A model generated the notes under the pieces. It was not told where the DNA came from. It worked only from the letters and a program-made list of their open reading frames with translations, and did not search any database. Source: Nitrosomonas ureae (lineage in GTDB: Bacteria; Pseudomonadota; Gammaproteobacteria; Burkholderiales; Nitrosomonadaceae). From it: DNA of 64,000 nt. This document shows positions 28,210 to 38,369 of this stretch, in pieces (within the stretch, counting starts at the first letter, position 1; the number at the start of each line of letters is the position of its first letter). The stretch is from NCBI RefSeq assembly GCF_900206265.1, contig NZ_LT907782.1, positions 2,170,001 through 2,234,000 on the forward strand, read 5' to 3'. The translations under genes and the position numbers were made by a program.

Positions 28210-29577
28210 TTAACCAGTAATAAGCCGACTAATGTCATTGTAGATGGCAAACGTCATAAGTGTAAACAGCATAACCAAACCAATTTTCTGGCCCATAATG
28301 ATTGCCTTATCCGAGAGGGGGCTGCCTTTGACCATCTCAATAAGATAATACATGAGATGCCCGCCATCGAGTATCGGGATTGGCAGTAAATTCAACACGC
28401 CGATACTAACACTGATCAATGCGAGAAAAGCGAGATAAGATGTTAATCCCATTTGTGCCGATTGGCCGGCATAATCAGCAATAGAGATCGGCCCGCTGAC
28501 ATTTTTCCATGATACATCGCCGGTAATCATTTTAGACAGCATTTGCAGTGTCAGTATGGTTGTTTCCCAAGTTTTCTCAGCAGCTTTTTGCAATGCCTTG
28601 CCAGGTGAATAACTGACAGTAACCAATAATTCTTCAAATTTCGCCTGATCAACGATGGGTGCAACCCCTATTTTGCCTACTTGCTTACCATTCTCTAGAG
28701 TTATTTCAGGGGTAACCTTCAACATAATCAGTTGATCGTTGCGCAAAATATCCAGCTCTACCGAATTTCCGGGATTTGTGCGTATTTCTTGCACGAAATC
28801 CATCCAGGTATGAATCTCGGTATCATTGATCGCAATAATTTCATCGCCAACTAGTATACCGGCATGATAACCCACGCCGTCAGAGATGACTTGTCCAATA
28901 ACAGGCTTTACGATCGGTTGATAGCCGCTGAAGCCTATAATTCCGGGGAAATTCTCATTGAGTTTATCAGGATCGATCTGACTTAAATCCAATTTCCGCA
29001 AATTGATTTCGCCATTGCTATTGATGGTTTGCACTTTCACATTGGCCGACTGATTCACGGCATATCGCAACAAAGCCCAACGAGCATCCTGCCAACTGGC
29101 AACCGGCTCATTTTCGATGCTGACAATGGTTTCACCCATTGTAAATTCTGCCTGAGCAGCTGGCGTAGCGGGCTCGATCGGACCCAGCACGGGCTTCATG
29201 CCGGTGACTCCTAGAATAAAGATTAACCAATAAAGAACAATGGCGAGCAAGAAATTCGCAATGGGGCCGGCGGCAACGATAGCAAAGCGACGAGCTACCG
29301 GTTGTCGGTTAAAGGCGCGAGGTAAGTCTTCAGAAGCCACTTTGCCTTCATTCTCATCCAGCATCTTGACATAACCACCTAATGGAATCGCAGCAATGAC
29401 CCATTCGGTCTGGTCTTTCCCCCAACGCCTGCGAAAAATGGGTTGACCAAAGCCGATGCAAAATCGTAATACTTTTACGCGATTCCATCGTGCCACCAAA
29501 TAATGGCCGAATTCGTGAAAAGTTATCAATGTGCCCAAGGCAATAATGAAAGAAATAATTGTATAAGTTATTGACAT
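28210..29577 (-). CDS. rseP: Site-2 zinc protease RseP
   Basis: Inner-membrane metalloprotease that cleaves anti-sigma factors in regulated intramembrane proteolysis, 455 aa. The active site HEFGHYLVAR lies in the first membrane segment; the second zinc ligand is in NLLPIPILDGGHL near residue 400. Two PDZ-like domains lie between (including GVGYHAGILVGDEIIAINDTEI). It ends three bases before the bamA start. Confidence 0.95.
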   Translation of the reverse strand: MSITYTIISFIIALGTLITFHEFGHYLVARWNRVKVLRFCIGFGQPIFRRRWGKDQTEWVIAAIPLGGYVKMLDENEGKVASEDLPRAFNRQPVARRFAIVAAGPIANFLLAIVLYWLIFILGVTGMKPVLGPIEPATPAAQAEFTMGETIVSIENEPVASWQDARWALLRYAVNQSANVKVQTINSNGEINLRKLDLSQIDPDKLNENFPGIIGFSGYQPIVKPVIGQVISDGVGYHAGILVGDEIIAINDTEIHTWMDFVQEIRTNPGNSVELDILRNDQLIMLKVTPEITLENGKQVGKIGVAPIVDQAKFEELLVTVSYSPGKALQKAAEKTWETTILTLQMLSKMITGDVSWKNVSGPISIADYAGQSAQMGLTSYLAFLALISVSIGVLNLLPIPILDGGHLMYYLIEMVKGSPLSDKAIIMGQKIGLVMLFTLMTFAIYNDISRLITG

Positions 29578-29732
29578 ATCTATTTATTGCGCTTAGAACA
29601 AGTGTGTGTTAATTTTAACTTCACAACATTTTTATTTTATGTTACAAAAAAATGGATGAAGGGATACTAACATTAATTAAGAAAATTGAATCCGGTCATT
29701 TGCCAACAATTCTCTTTCTTAGTCAGCGTGCT

Positions 29733-30920
29733 TTATTGTAAGTTTGCCAGCCATTCGTGTGATTTGGCACGAGCCAGTTTGTCGGTTCTCAAAACATCCT
29801 CCAGCGTCATCATTTCTTCTTGTTGTATTGTCTCCATAACATGCTTAATCATGGCGGGGATCGCTGTAAATGCCATACGTTTTTGAAGAAAAGATTCTAC
29901 TGCTATCTCATTCGCAGCATTCAACACTGCCGGCATATTCCCACCGGCACGCAGTGCTTGATAGGCTAGGTCCAAGCATGGAAATCTTTCGAGATCAGGC
30001 GCTTCAAAATCAAGATGAGCCACTTTAAACATGTCCAAAGCCGATACGCCACTTTCTATTCGCTCGGGATAGCCCATTGCATGGGCGATAGGTGTTCGCA
30101 TATCCGGGTTGCCAAGTTGGGCGATGACCGAGCCGTCAACATACGCAACCATAGAGTGAATCACGCTCTGGGGGTGAATGACTACTTGAATTTTATCCGG
30201 AGGCGCCTCAAACAACCAGTGCGCTTCAATGACTTCTAATCCTTTATTCATCATGGTGGCGGAATCTACGGAAATTTTTTGCCCCATATCCCAATTGGGA
30301 TGAGCACAGGCTTGTTCCGGAGTCACAGTTTTCAGGGAATCTAAAGATGCGCATCGGAATGGTCCTCCCGAGGCTGTGAGTAGTATGCGACTGATACCGG
30401 CTGCGACCAAATCGCCATTGAAATGATGGGGTAGTGATTGATAGATTGCGTTATGTTCGCTATCAATGGGCAGTAATGTGGCGTGGTGCTGCTTTACCAA
30501 ATCTGTGAATATACGGCCGGCCATTACCAGGGTTTCTTTATTGGCTAACAATACCAGTTTGCCTGCTTGTGCTGCCGCAAATGTGGGGCGAATGCCAGCA
30601 GCGCCTACAATAGCCGCCATCACTGTATCTACTTCCGGGAGTGAAGCCACCTTTTCCAGGGATTCGATTCCTGATAAAACCTCCGTCTTGATATTTGCTG
30701 TTTTAATTGCACGAGCAAGCTGCTCGGAGCTTTGCTGATCCAACATAACTGCAAACCTTGGTTGAAAACGTTGGCATTGCGACAACATTTTTTCGACATT
30801 ATTGTGCGCTGTTAATGCAAAAGCTTGAAAACGATCAGGGTGGCGTGCGATAACATCCAATGTGCTTACCCCGATACTGCCGGTGGATCCGAGTATAGTA
30901 ATTTGACGGGTGTTTTTCAT
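29733..30920 (-). CDS. dxr: 1-deoxy-D-xylulose 5-phosphate reductoisomerase
   Basis: Converts DXP to 2-C-methyl-D-erythritol 4-phosphate with NADPH, the committed step of the MEP isoprenoid pathway; 395 aa. The N-terminal Rossmann motif is [15 protein letters not shown]. Metal and substrate residues lie in [11 protein letters not shown] and in SGGPFR, and NANEIAV-type spacing occurs near [11 protein letters not shown]. The start overlaps the cdsA end by four bases. ispE of the same pathway is elsewhere in this window. Confidence 0.97.
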   Translation of the reverse strand: MKNTRQITILGSTGSIGVSTLDVIARHPDRFQAFALTAHNNVEKMLSQCQRFQPRFAVMLDQQSSEQLARAIKTANIKTEVLSGIESLEKVASLPEVDTVMAAIVGAAGIRPTFAAAQAGKLVLLANKETLVMAGRIFTDLVKQHHATLLPIDSEHNAIYQSLPHHFNGDLVAAGISRILLTASGGPFRCASLDSLKTVTPEQACAHPNWDMGQKISVDSATMMNKGLEVIEAHWLFEAPPDKIQVVIHPQSVIHSMVAYVDGSVIAQLGNPDMRTPIAHAMGYPERIESGVSALDMFKVAHLDFEAPDLERFPCLDLAYQALRAGGNMPAVLNAANEIAVESFLQKRMAFTAIPAMIKHVMETIQQEEMMTLEDVLRTDKLARAKSHEWLANLQ

Positions 30921-31741
30921 GATGCAGGTGCATAAAAAATTAGTAAGGCCAGAATGGCAAATGGCAATGATGAAATTAACGCATCAATTCGATCTAAAAT
31001 ACCACCATGACCTGGCAAAATACTTCCACTATCTTTCATACCGGCATGACGCTTCATAAGTGATTCGTATAAATCCCCGACAATGCCTAATATGGCCATC
31101 AGTAAAAGCAGTGGTACTAACAATGTTGCTAAAGGTTCTTCGATAAACCAGAAATCCCAGACTAGCGCGTAAATTAATACTGCAATTAAAGCGCCCGCGA
31201 CCCCTTCCCAAGTTTTATTCGGACTAATCTGTTCCGCAAGCTTATGTTTGCCGAATGATTTTCCGGTGAAATAAGCTGCTGTGTCGGAAATCCAGATTGT
31301 TGCCATAAGTCCTAATAAAAGAATAGGACTGATAGCACGTAGCTGATAAAGCGCAAGGCAGGTTGGTAACAACAATATCCAACCGATTAGCATTAAGATT
31401 AAGGGACTTTTTATCGTGTACACTTGCTTCAGATACAGCGGTACACCAATGGTCCAGAAAGTCACTGATAGGCCATACGCCCAGATCAAATCAGCAGAAT
31501 ATACATTAGCTTTTATCGATTCACTCATTTGAAACAACAATTCCCCTCCTGCAAGAGTAGTCAGGAGCATAAATATTATTGTATTTTTCACAGAGAATCC
31601 GGCTAATCGGCTCCATTCGCGAGATCCGATAATCGAAAGGGCAAGTAGCACGATAGCCCAAAATATATCCTGCAATAAAAATAATGCTGATAAGAATAAA
31701 GGGAGTATAACGGCAGCAGTGAGGACGCGGGTCTTAAGCAT
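30917..31741 (-). CDS. cdsA: CDP-diacylglycerol synthase
   Basis: Phosphatidate cytidylyltransferase of the inner membrane, 274 aa, with about eight hydrophobic segments. The signature [20 protein letters not shown] followed by ISPNKTWEG and, near the C-terminus, the [18 protein letters not shown] helix are characteristic. It makes the precursor of all phospholipids. It is 12 bases downstream of uppS and overlaps dxr. Confidence 0.96.
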   Translation of the reverse strand: MLKTRVLTAAVILPLFLSALFLLQDIFWAIVLLALSIIGSREWSRLAGFSVKNTIIFMLLTTLAGGELLFQMSESIKANVYSADLIWAYGLSVTFWTIGVPLYLKQVYTIKSPLILMLIGWILLLPTCLALYQLRAISPILLLGLMATIWISDTAAYFTGKSFGKHKLAEQISPNKTWEGVAGALIAVLIYALVWDFWFIEEPLATLLVPLLLLMAILGIVGDLYESLMKRHAGMKDSGSILPGHGGILDRIDALISSLPFAILALLIFYAPAS

Positions 31742-31752
31742 GAAAAGTGATT

Positions 31753-32511
31753 TTATCCTGCTACTTGAATCTGTTCACTGGTGCAACCAAACCGGCGTTC
31801 ACGTTGTTGATAAGATTGAATCGCTCGTTCAAGTTCATGCTCATCGAAATCAGGCCACAATGTATCGGTAAAATACAATTCAGTATAAGCAAGTTGCCAT
31901 AATAAAAAATTACTGATGCGATATTCTCCACCCGTCCGGATAAACAGATCCGGCTCAGGTGCATAGCTCAGCGCAAGATATTGCGCTAGATTTTCCTCTT
32001 CAAAATTCAAGGGTAGTTCTTCGGTAGATTGCATCATCATTTTACGCATGGCTTGCATGATATCCCAGCGTCCACCGTAGTTGGCAGCTATAGTGAAGGT
32101 AAGACGGTTATTTTCTGCGGTTAGCTGTTCGCCAATACGGATGAATTCAGTTATCTTGGGTTCGAATTTTGATAGATCACCAATAACTTTAAAGCAAATA
32201 CCATTCTCGTGCAGTCGGGTGATCTCCTGTTCCAACGCGCCAAGGAAAAGCTGCATTAAAGAGGTTACTTCATCTGCCGGGCGCCGCCAATTTTCGCTGC
32301 TGAAAGCAAACAGAGTGAGATATGGAATATTACGTTCTATGCAAGCTTTGATAACGCCACGAACTGTTTCAACACCTTGCTTATGTCCCGCGATCCGAGG
32401 CATATAACGAGTTTTAGCCCAACGGCCATTACCATCCATAATGATAGCAATATGTTTTGGTATTGAGCCAGTTTCAGGTATTTCTCTAGTTGAGCTTGGA
32501 CCTTGAGGCAT
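31753..32511 (-). CDS. uppS: Undecaprenyl diphosphate synthase
   Basis: Cis-prenyltransferase that makes the C55 lipid carrier for peptidoglycan and O antigen, 252 aa. The signature IAIIMDGNGRWAK holds the catalytic Asp in the N-terminal part; FSSENWRRP and the C-terminal LFIRTGGEYRISNFLLWQ are substrate-binding motifs. The stop is two bases before frr on the coding strand side, so the genes are cotranscribed. Confidence 0.96.
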   Translation of the reverse strand: MPQGPSSTREIPETGSIPKHIAIIMDGNGRWAKTRYMPRIAGHKQGVETVRGVIKACIERNIPYLTLFAFSSENWRRPADEVTSLMQLFLGALEQEITRLHENGICFKVIGDLSKFEPKITEFIRIGEQLTAENNRLTFTIAANYGGRWDIMQAMRKMMMQSTEELPLNFEEENLAQYLALSYAPEPDLFIRTGGEYRISNFLLWQLAYTELYFTDTLWPDFDEHELERAIQSYQQRERRFGCTSEQIQVAG

Positions 32512-32512
32512 A

Positions 32513-33070
32513 TCAAACAGCCATTAGTTCGGTTTCCTTGATGTGCAAAATTTTATCAATTTCCGTGATATAGCGATCCGTTAATTTTTGAATTTCATCT
32601 TGACCACGACGCTCATCATCTTCAGAAATTTCCTTGGATTTTAATAAATCTTTCAGGTGAGTATTGGCATCCCGACGAATATTACGCATGGCAATACGAA
32701 CGTTTTCTGCTTCTTGCTTAACTACTTTAATCAGGTCGCGGCGACGCTCTTCAGTGAGGGCAGGCATGGGTACACGAATAGTCTCACCTACCGGCATAGG
32801 ATTTAAGCCTAAATCGGACTCACGGATGGCTTTCTCAATTACATTCCCCATTTTTTTCTCCCAAGGAATGACACCAATCGTACGTGCATCGATTAGATTG
32901 ATATTGGCTACTTGGCTAAGAGGCGTTTGTGTTCCGTAATAATCCACGGTGATATGATCTAAAAAACCAGCATGAGCCCGTCCACTTCTGACTTTACTCA
33001 AATCTACTTTTAATGCTTCAAGACTCTTTTGCATTTTTTGTTCAGCAGATTTTTTTACATCGGCAATCAT
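32513..33070 (-). CDS. frr: Ribosome recycling factor
   Basis: Splits the post-termination ribosome together with EF-G, 185 aa, normal length. The two-domain signature is visible: [20 protein letters not shown] at the N-terminal helix, [16 protein letters not shown] in the second domain, and the C-terminal helix with [15 protein letters not shown]. It lies between pyrH and uppS in the rpsB-tsf-pyrH-frr order conserved across bacteria. Confidence 0.97.
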   Translation of the reverse strand: MIADVKKSAEQKMQKSLEALKVDLSKVRSGRAHAGFLDHITVDYYGTQTPLSQVANINLIDARTIGVIPWEKKMGNVIEKAIRESDLGLNPMPVGETIRVPMPALTEERRRDLIKVVKQEAENVRIAMRNIRRDANTHLKDLLKSKEISEDDERRGQDEIQKLTDRYITEIDKILHIKETELMAV

Positions 33071-33121
33071 AATGTCGTTCCCTTATGCATCAATTTTCAC
33101 GAGGCTTCAATTATTTTTGAA

Positions 33122-33838
33122 TCAGACTGTTACCAAAGTTCCTTCATCCTCGCCTGTTATTATACGTTTAAGTGCCCCAGCCTTGAAAATACTAAATACG
33201 CTAAGCGGTAATTTCTGGTCACGGCATAGTGTTAATGCCGTCGCATCCATTACCTGCAAATTTTTAGCAATCGCTTCGTCAAATGTTAATTTGTGAAAGC
33301 GTGTTGCCTCAAGATCAATTTTAGGATCGCTGGTATAAATTCCATCCACTTTAGTAGCTTTCAACATGATATCGACATTCATTTCCATGCCGCGCAAAGC
33401 AGCTGCGGTATCAGTGGTAAAAAACGGATTGCCGGTACCTGCCGCAAATATAACTATTTTGCCATCTTTCAAATAACGTATAGCACGCCCGCGGATATAG
33501 GGTTCTACAACTTGTTCGATACGCAAAGCAGATTGTATTCGCGGCACCAGTCCAACTAGTTTCATCGCGTCTTGCAACGCTAAGGCATTCATTACAGTGG
33601 CTAACATGCCCATATAATCGGCAGTGACACGTTCCAATCCATCGTTGGCTGACTTCATGCCGCGAAAAATATTTCCACCGCCTACAACAATGGCAATTTC
33701 AATCCCCAGTTTGCTAACTTCCTCAATTTCTGCAACAATTCTTCCCATCACCGCATGGTTAATTCCATACTTATCGTCACCCATCAGAGCTTCGCCGGAT
33801 AGTTTCAGTAAAATACGTTTATAGAGTGGGGCAATCAT
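33122..33838 (-). CDS. pyrH: UMP kinase
   Basis: Phosphorylates UMP to UDP, 238 aa from ATG 33838; a longer frame upstream has no family support. The amino-acid-kinase fold shows [15 protein letters not shown] at the start, [13 protein letters not shown], and the acceptor-site region [17 protein letters not shown]. It is 25 bases after tsf in the conserved translation operon. Confidence 0.97.
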   Translation of the reverse strand: MIAPLYKRILLKLSGEALMGDDKYGINHAVMGRIVAEIEEVSKLGIEIAIVVGGGNIFRGMKSANDGLERVTADYMGMLATVMNALALQDAMKLVGLVPRIQSALRIEQVVEPYIRGRAIRYLKDGKIVIFAAGTGNPFFTTDTAAALRGMEMNVDIMLKATKVDGIYTSDPKIDLEATRFHKLTFDEAIAKNLQVMDATALTLCRDQKLPLSVFSIFKAGALKRIITGEDEGTLVTV

Positions 33839-33863
33839 TGATAGTATATTGAAAAGATTTGGT

Positions 33864-34748
33864 TTACTTTGCTTGTTCCATCTGAGCCTTAACCTCATCT
33901 GCAAAATTCTCAGTTTTCTTTTCTATTCCTTCACCTACCACAAACATAGTGAAAGCATTAACTTTTGCAGATTTTTGGGTCAGCAATTTTTCTATCGTCT
34001 GATCCGGATCTTTTACAAAAGGCTGGCCTAAGAGTGTTATTTCAGCAAGATATTTTGCAATGCGACCATCCACCATTTTTTCGATAATGTTTGCCGGTTT
34101 GCCACTTTCAGCCGCTTGTGCGGTAAAAATTTCGCGCTCATGCGCTAAAGTGTCAGCAGATACTTGTTCTTTGGATACACACATGGGCTTACTTGCCGCA
34201 ATGTGCATAGCCAGATCCTTGCCTAGAGACTCATCTCCTCCGGTAAAATCCACCATTACGCCGATCTTGGTTCCATGAAGATAATGAGCCAATTGACCTT
34301 GTGTTACGTGGCGGCCACAACGGCGAATACTTATATTTTCACCCAACTTCATAATCAATGCCTTGCGAACTGCTTCAACCGTTTCACCACTTTGCAAATT
34401 TGCATCGCTTAAAGTTGTGGTATCGAGAATATTTTTTGTCGCACTCAATTCAGCCAGGTTTTTAGCGAAAGTAACAATATCTTCATTTCTGGCGACAAAA
34501 TCGGTCTCACAGTTTACTTCAACCAGCGCACCACATTTTCTGTCTGTTGAAACATATGCACCAATTACGCCTTCTGCTGCAACCCGTCCGGCGGCTTTAC
34601 TTGCCTTGGCACCACTTTTAATCCTTAGCAGATCTTCTGCTGCCCTCATATCGCCGTCGGTCTCTGCTAATGCTTTTTTGCATTCCATCATGCCTAGCCC
34701 GGTCATTTCACGCAATTCTTTGACCATGCTTGCGGTAATTTCCGCCAT
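33864..34748 (-). CDS. tsf: Elongation factor Ts
   Basis: Guanine nucleotide exchange factor for EF-Tu, 294 aa. The N-terminal UBA-like region [20 protein letters not shown] and the exchange motif [11 protein letters not shown], which contacts EF-Tu, are both present, as is AASKPMCVS later on. It follows rpsB by 42 bases. Confidence 0.98.
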   Translation of the reverse strand: MAEITASMVKELREMTGLGMMECKKALAETDGDMRAAEDLLRIKSGAKASKAAGRVAAEGVIGAYVSTDRKCGALVEVNCETDFVARNEDIVTFAKNLAELSATKNILDTTTLSDANLQSGETVEAVRKALIMKLGENISIRRCGRHVTQGQLAHYLHGTKIGVMVDFTGGDESLGKDLAMHIAASKPMCVSKEQVSADTLAHEREIFTAQAAESGKPANIIEKMVDGRIAKYLAEITLLGQPFVKDPDQTIEKLLTQKSAKVNAFTMFVVGEGIEKKTENFADEVKAQMEQAK

Positions 34749-34790
34749 ATTTACTCCAGAAACAAAATTAATTAATAAAAGAAAAGGACT

Positions 34791-35510
34791 CTATTCAGCT
34801 TCAGCAGTCATTTCAACGATTTCTTGAATAGCCTGATTGCGCCCTTCCAGGATCGCGTCTGCCGCACCGCGGGCGTACAGGCGTATTGCACGGCTAGAAT
34901 CGTCATTTCCAGGAATGATATAGTGCAAATTATCCGGATTGTGATTGGTATCGACCACCCCAATTACAGGGATGCCAAGCTTTCTTGCTTCTGTGATAGC
35001 TCCTTTTTGATATCCGACATCAATAACAAATAGGGCATCCGGCAAACCTTTCATATCTTTGATCTCACCTAAGCTGCTGTTGAGCTTATCCAGTTCTCTC
35101 TGAAGATCAAGCGCTTCTTTTTTTACAAGCTTATCCAGGGTTCCGTCTTGAACCATGTTTTCCATGTCTTGTAAGCGTTTGATAGATTGTTTGATGGTTT
35201 TAAAATTGGTCAGCATCCCTCCCAACCAGCGTTGGTCGACATAGGGAGATCCGCAGCGCATTGCTTCTTCGCGCACAATATCCCGCGCCTGTCTTTTTGT
35301 GCCGACAAATAAAATCACTCCCTTGTTTGCTGATAATTGACGTATATATTTCATGGCTTCTTCATACATCACCAGGGTTTTTTCAAGATTTATGATGTGG
35401 ATTTTGTTACGATGGCCGAAAATATAGGGCGCCATTTTGGGGTTCCAGAAGCGCGTTTGATGTCCAAAATGTACACCTGCTTCCAGCATTTGTCGCATGG
35501 TTACTGACAT
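34791..35510 (-). CDS. rpsB: 30S ribosomal protein S2
   Basis: Small-subunit ribosomal protein, 239 aa. The start [18 protein letters not shown] is the family signature; [10 protein letters not shown], the GTKRQA loop and the late [13 protein letters not shown] also match. First gene of the long operon; a good promoter lies upstream and a ribosome-binding site (AAGGAG) seven bases before the ATG. Confidence 0.98.
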   Translation of the reverse strand: MSVTMRQMLEAGVHFGHQTRFWNPKMAPYIFGHRNKIHIINLEKTLVMYEEAMKYIRQLSANKGVILFVGTKRQARDIVREEAMRCGSPYVDQRWLGGMLTNFKTIKQSIKRLQDMENMVQDGTLDKLVKKEALDLQRELDKLNSSLGEIKDMKGLPDALFVIDVGYQKGAITEARKLGIPVIGVVDTNHNPDNLHYIIPGNDDSSRAIRLYARGAADAILEGRNQAIQEIVEMTAEAE

Positions 35511-35623
35511 AAGTTCTCCTTAAGGATTGAGCCTCCATTTACCTTGATATCCAATTATTTTCAGGCAAATGTGTGAATTTAATCCGGTGTGCATATGGGC
35601 GCAAATCACCAAATTATTTGTAT

Positions 35624-35651
35624 ATTATAACATTTTCGTGTACTTACTCAA
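35624..35651 (-). promoter_or_regulatory. Sigma-70 promoter for rpsB
   Basis: On the coding strand a TTGAGT -35 element (35646-35651) is followed after 16 bases by a perfect TATAAT -10 (35624-35629). It lies about 115 bases upstream of the rpsB start and is the best sigma-70 match in the region, suited to a strongly expressed ribosomal operon. Confidence 0.7.
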
Positions 35652-35772
35652 GCTGATAGGTTGCGGGAGTAAGTAAGGGATATTTATTTGCTTGACGAGA
35701 AATAAATTTTCTCTGTCATCAAATGATGGGGATGAGCAAATTATTATTCCAGTCCATTGGCATTATCGTTTA

Positions 35773-36537
35773 TTAAGTAATGCAGGATGAATTACCCATT
35801 TTGAATTTTAAGCGACTAATATCATTTATCCGAATATGCTTATGATCTACGGTAATGATATTTTCATCCTGAAGTTTGGAAAATGCGCGACTAACTGTCT
35901 CCAGCTTAAGACCAAGATAACTGCCAATTTCTTCACGTGTCATGCGTAAATTAAAATCGGTTTCGGAATAACCGCGCAAAAAGAAGCGACGTGATAAATT
36001 TAGTAAGAATGAAGCTAAGCGTTCCTCTGCTTTCATGCTACCCAATAATAGCATTACACTATGATCCCGCACTATTTCGCGACTCATGATTTTATGGAAG
36101 TGTCGCATAAGCGACGGAATTATAATGCCAATTTCTTCCAGTTTGGTAAAGGGAATTTCACAAACCTCACTGTCTTCGAGCGCTATTGCATCACAAGTAT
36201 GTATTTCTGTGCTGATGGCATCCAACCCTAACAATTCTCCTGTCATATGGAAACCTGTAACTTGTTGACGCCCATCCTCTTCAAGTACACAAGTTTTTAG
36301 AAATCCACTACGAATGGCAAAAAGTGATTGAAATTTTGAGCCTGATTGATGTAGATATCCACCGCGCCGGATCTTGCGTTTATGGCTGACAACATCACCC
36401 AGTATCTGGATTTCCTGATCATTAAGACCAACTGGCAAGCACAATTCACGCAAGCTGCAAGTCGCGCAGCTTGATCGTATTTGCTTAATATCAAGATGAC
36501 TGTGTTGTGAGCTATCGTGTAGCAAATTATTTTCCAA
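35773..36537 (-). CDS. fnr: Fnr-type oxygen-sensing regulator
   Basis: Crp/Fnr family transcription regulator, 254 aa. The N-terminal cysteines C24, C27 and C33 (CATCSLRELC) plus C126 (EVCEIPF) match the four ligands of the oxygen-sensitive 4Fe-4S cluster of E. coli Fnr. The cNMP-like beta-barrel follows, then the HTH with LKLETVSRAFSKLQ; E-T-x-S-R is the residue set that reads TTGAT half-sites. A perfect TTGAT-N4-ATCAA site lies upstream in the divergent intergenic region, so autoregulation is likely. In E. coli this protein switches genes at low oxygen; its targets here are not known. Confidence 0.92.
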   Translation of the reverse strand: MENNLLHDSSQHSHLDIKQIRSSCATCSLRELCLPVGLNDQEIQILGDVVSHKRKIRRGGYLHQSGSKFQSLFAIRSGFLKTCVLEEDGRQQVTGFHMTGELLGLDAISTEIHTCDAIALEDSEVCEIPFTKLEEIGIIIPSLMRHFHKIMSREIVRDHSVMLLLGSMKAEERLASFLLNLSRRFFLRGYSETDFNLRMTREEIGSYLGLKLETVSRAFSKLQDENIITVDHKHIRINDISRLKFKMGNSSCIT

Positions 36538-36575
36538 CGGTAGAGTTTTAAATCCTATTTTTATTAATACATTGA

Positions 36576-36589
36576 TTGATCTATATCAA
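36576..36589. promoter_or_regulatory. FNR box between fnr and the HemN-like gene
   Basis: TTGATCTATATCAA, a perfect match to TTGAT-N4-ATCAA. It lies 39 bases before the fnr ATG and about 130 before the divergent HemN-like ATG, so it could act on either gene. The close position to fnr suggests repression of fnr by its own product. Confidence 0.82.
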
Positions 36590-36718
36590 AACCAATTCTT
36601 TTAACCCTTTTACAATTTTACGTTAATACGGCAAGGGGTGGATAACATTTTTGGATAGTAGAAATATAGTAATTAAATGATTTAACCGGAATAGATAATG
36701 CGGTAGTGCTATATCGAT

Positions 36719-38143
36719 ATGATTGCTATGGAGCGTACTTTTCGCAAGACAGGAAGCTTGGTGTATTCATTACAATTCCCTGGCTCATTTTCAAGCGCAC
36801 TGCAGACTAATTCGGATCTTATATGCCGTTTTGGAGGCTGTTATTCCGATCCTTGTTTATATCCCGGGCTTAATTATTTTGCTGAAGCATTTGATGTGCA
36901 TACGTACTCGGATTGGATAAATAATAGAAAACCTGGATACTTTCGTCGTCCTTTATCGTTGGATTTATATGTCCCTTTTTGCTGGCCTTTATGTCTTTAT
37001 TATCATTCCAATCAGATCCTTTCCTCTGAAAAGGACAGTATTAAAACATACTTGGATTATTTGCTTCGGGACATAAGGCTGCAAGGGCAATTATTCAAAG
37101 ATGATACTAAAGTTGAACAGATATATTTCAAGGGAGGCACGACATTCTTAAGTGACGCTCAGCTCAGTAAGCTTACCGAGGAAATTAAGCGGTATTTTAA
37201 CTTGATTGAAGGAGGTGATTTCTGTATTGAGATTGCAGCACAACCATTAACAAATTGTTCCATGCAAGCTTTAAACAAAATGGGATTTAATTCCGCAGTT
37301 GTGGGCGTACATGATCTTGATCACCAAACGAATCATTCGAAACAGCGTATTCGATCCGAAGAAGCTATCGTTCAAACTATCTGCGATATCCGACGGGCAG
37401 GATTTAAGTCGCTGAAAGTTGAATTTAGCTATGGATTGCCCGGGCAGAATTTGGATGAATTTGCTAATGCACTACTTAAAATTATTGCAACCAATCCAGA
37501 TCAGATTAAGCTTTCGGATTATAAACAATTTGCAGGAATAATTAAGCTGCAAAGGAATAATGGTTTTACAGAATTACCTGGAACAGAAGCCAAGTTTGAA
37601 ATGATTTTGTTGGCAATTTCCTGCTTAACAGAAGCAGGCTACAGCCATATCGGTATGAATCTTTTTGCCCGATATGATGATTTGCTGGCAGTTGCCCAGC
37701 GTCAAGGAAGGCTGCATTATGGTTTACGTGGTTTTTCAATTTACCCTGATTGTGACCATCTTGCATTAGGTGTTTCAGGAGCAGGCCGCATCGGGCCGAT
37801 TTTACATCAGAATCAATGTGATTTATTGCAATACTATGATAAATTGGAACAAAAAACTCCTCCCATTTTGCGTGGCGTAAGGCTCAATGCGGATGACCTG
37901 TTACGCCGTTCGATTATGTATGCGCTGATATGTCATTCGGTTATTTCGTATGACTCAGTGGAAGCTTTTTTTTCGATAGATTTCAAGCAGTACTTTGTAA
38001 CTGAATTGACAGGTTTGCAAGCATACGCGGAAGCCGGTTTGGTTGCTTTGGATAATGAAGAGATTGTTGTAACACCGAAGGGTCAGTTATTTATCAACAG
38101 TATCTGTGGAATCTTTGATAAGTATTTACGTAAGCAGCATTAG
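36719..38143 (+). CDS. HemN-like protein lacking a radical-SAM cluster cysteine
   Basis: A 474-aa relative of oxygen-independent coproporphyrinogen III oxidase. Similarity is clear over most of its length: RPLSLDLYVPFC, IKVEFSYGLPG-type motifs, IGMNLFARYDDLLAVAQRQG and the C-terminal ICGIFDKYLRK. HemN enzymes bind a 4Fe-4S cluster with CX3CX2C(xC). Here C88 and C92 are present, but the third position (95) is Tyr and the fourth (97) is Ser. The GGGTPT SAM motif is also altered (KGGTTFLS). A radical-SAM oxidase function is therefore doubtful; a haem-binding or other chaperone-like role as in HemW/HutW is possible but not shown. It is divergent from fnr, with an FNR box between them. Confidence 0.85.
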   Translation: MIAMERTFRKTGSLVYSLQFPGSFSSALQTNSDLICRFGGCYSDPCLYPGLNYFAEAFDVHTYSDWINNRKPGYFRRPLSLDLYVPFCWPLCLYYHSNQILSSEKDSIKTYLDYLLRDIRLQGQLFKDDTKVEQIYFKGGTTFLSDAQLSKLTEEIKRYFNLIEGGDFCIEIAAQPLTNCSMQALNKMGFNSAVVGVHDLDHQTNHSKQRIRSEEAIVQTICDIRRAGFKSLKVEFSYGLPGQNLDEFANALLKIIATNPDQIKLSDYKQFAGIIKLQRNNGFTELPGTEAKFEMILLAISCLTEAGYSHIGMNLFARYDDLLAVAQRQGRLHYGLRGFSIYPDCDHLALGVSGAGRIGPILHQNQCDLLQYYDKLEQKTPPILRGVRLNADDLLRRSIMYALICHSVISYDSVEAFFSIDFKQYFVTELTGLQAYAEAGLVALDNEEIVVTPKGQLFINSICGIFDKYLRKQH

Positions 38144-38178
38144 CACTATAACCTACCAACTACCGATGATATAAAAAT

Positions 38179-38210
38179 ATACTTGAGAACCTGAATAGAC
38201 CCTCAAGTAT
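38179..38210. terminator. Hairpin downstream of the HemN-like gene
   Basis: A nine-base perfect stem (ATACTTGAG and CTCAAGTAT) with a 14-base loop, 36 bases after the HemN-like stop. Read on the minus strand it is followed by ATTTTTATA, so it looks like a terminator for the cytochrome c gene, now separated from it by the MITE. Confidence 0.55.
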
Positions 38211-38225
38211 CAGTAATAATTTATT

Positions 38226-38366
38226 GAGACCTTTGCACGGTGTCATGAGCGGTACGAGAATAAGGCAAAAATTTGCGAAAAAGCGGAGTTTACACGGGGT
38301 AAATGAGCATTTTTTGCAAATTTTTAACGCAATTATCATACCGCGTAGTAACCGTGCAAAGGTCTC
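38226..38366. mobile_element. MITE with 16-bp perfect terminal inverted repeats
   Basis: A 141-base element bounded by GAGACCTTTGCACGGT and its exact complement. The ends resemble those of IS5-family elements. The five bases TTATT flank both sides (38221-38225 and 38367-38371), as a target-site duplication. The interior continues as an imperfect palindrome and encodes nothing recognisable, so it must be moved by a transposase in trans. Confidence 0.8.
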
Positions 38367-38369
38367 TTA

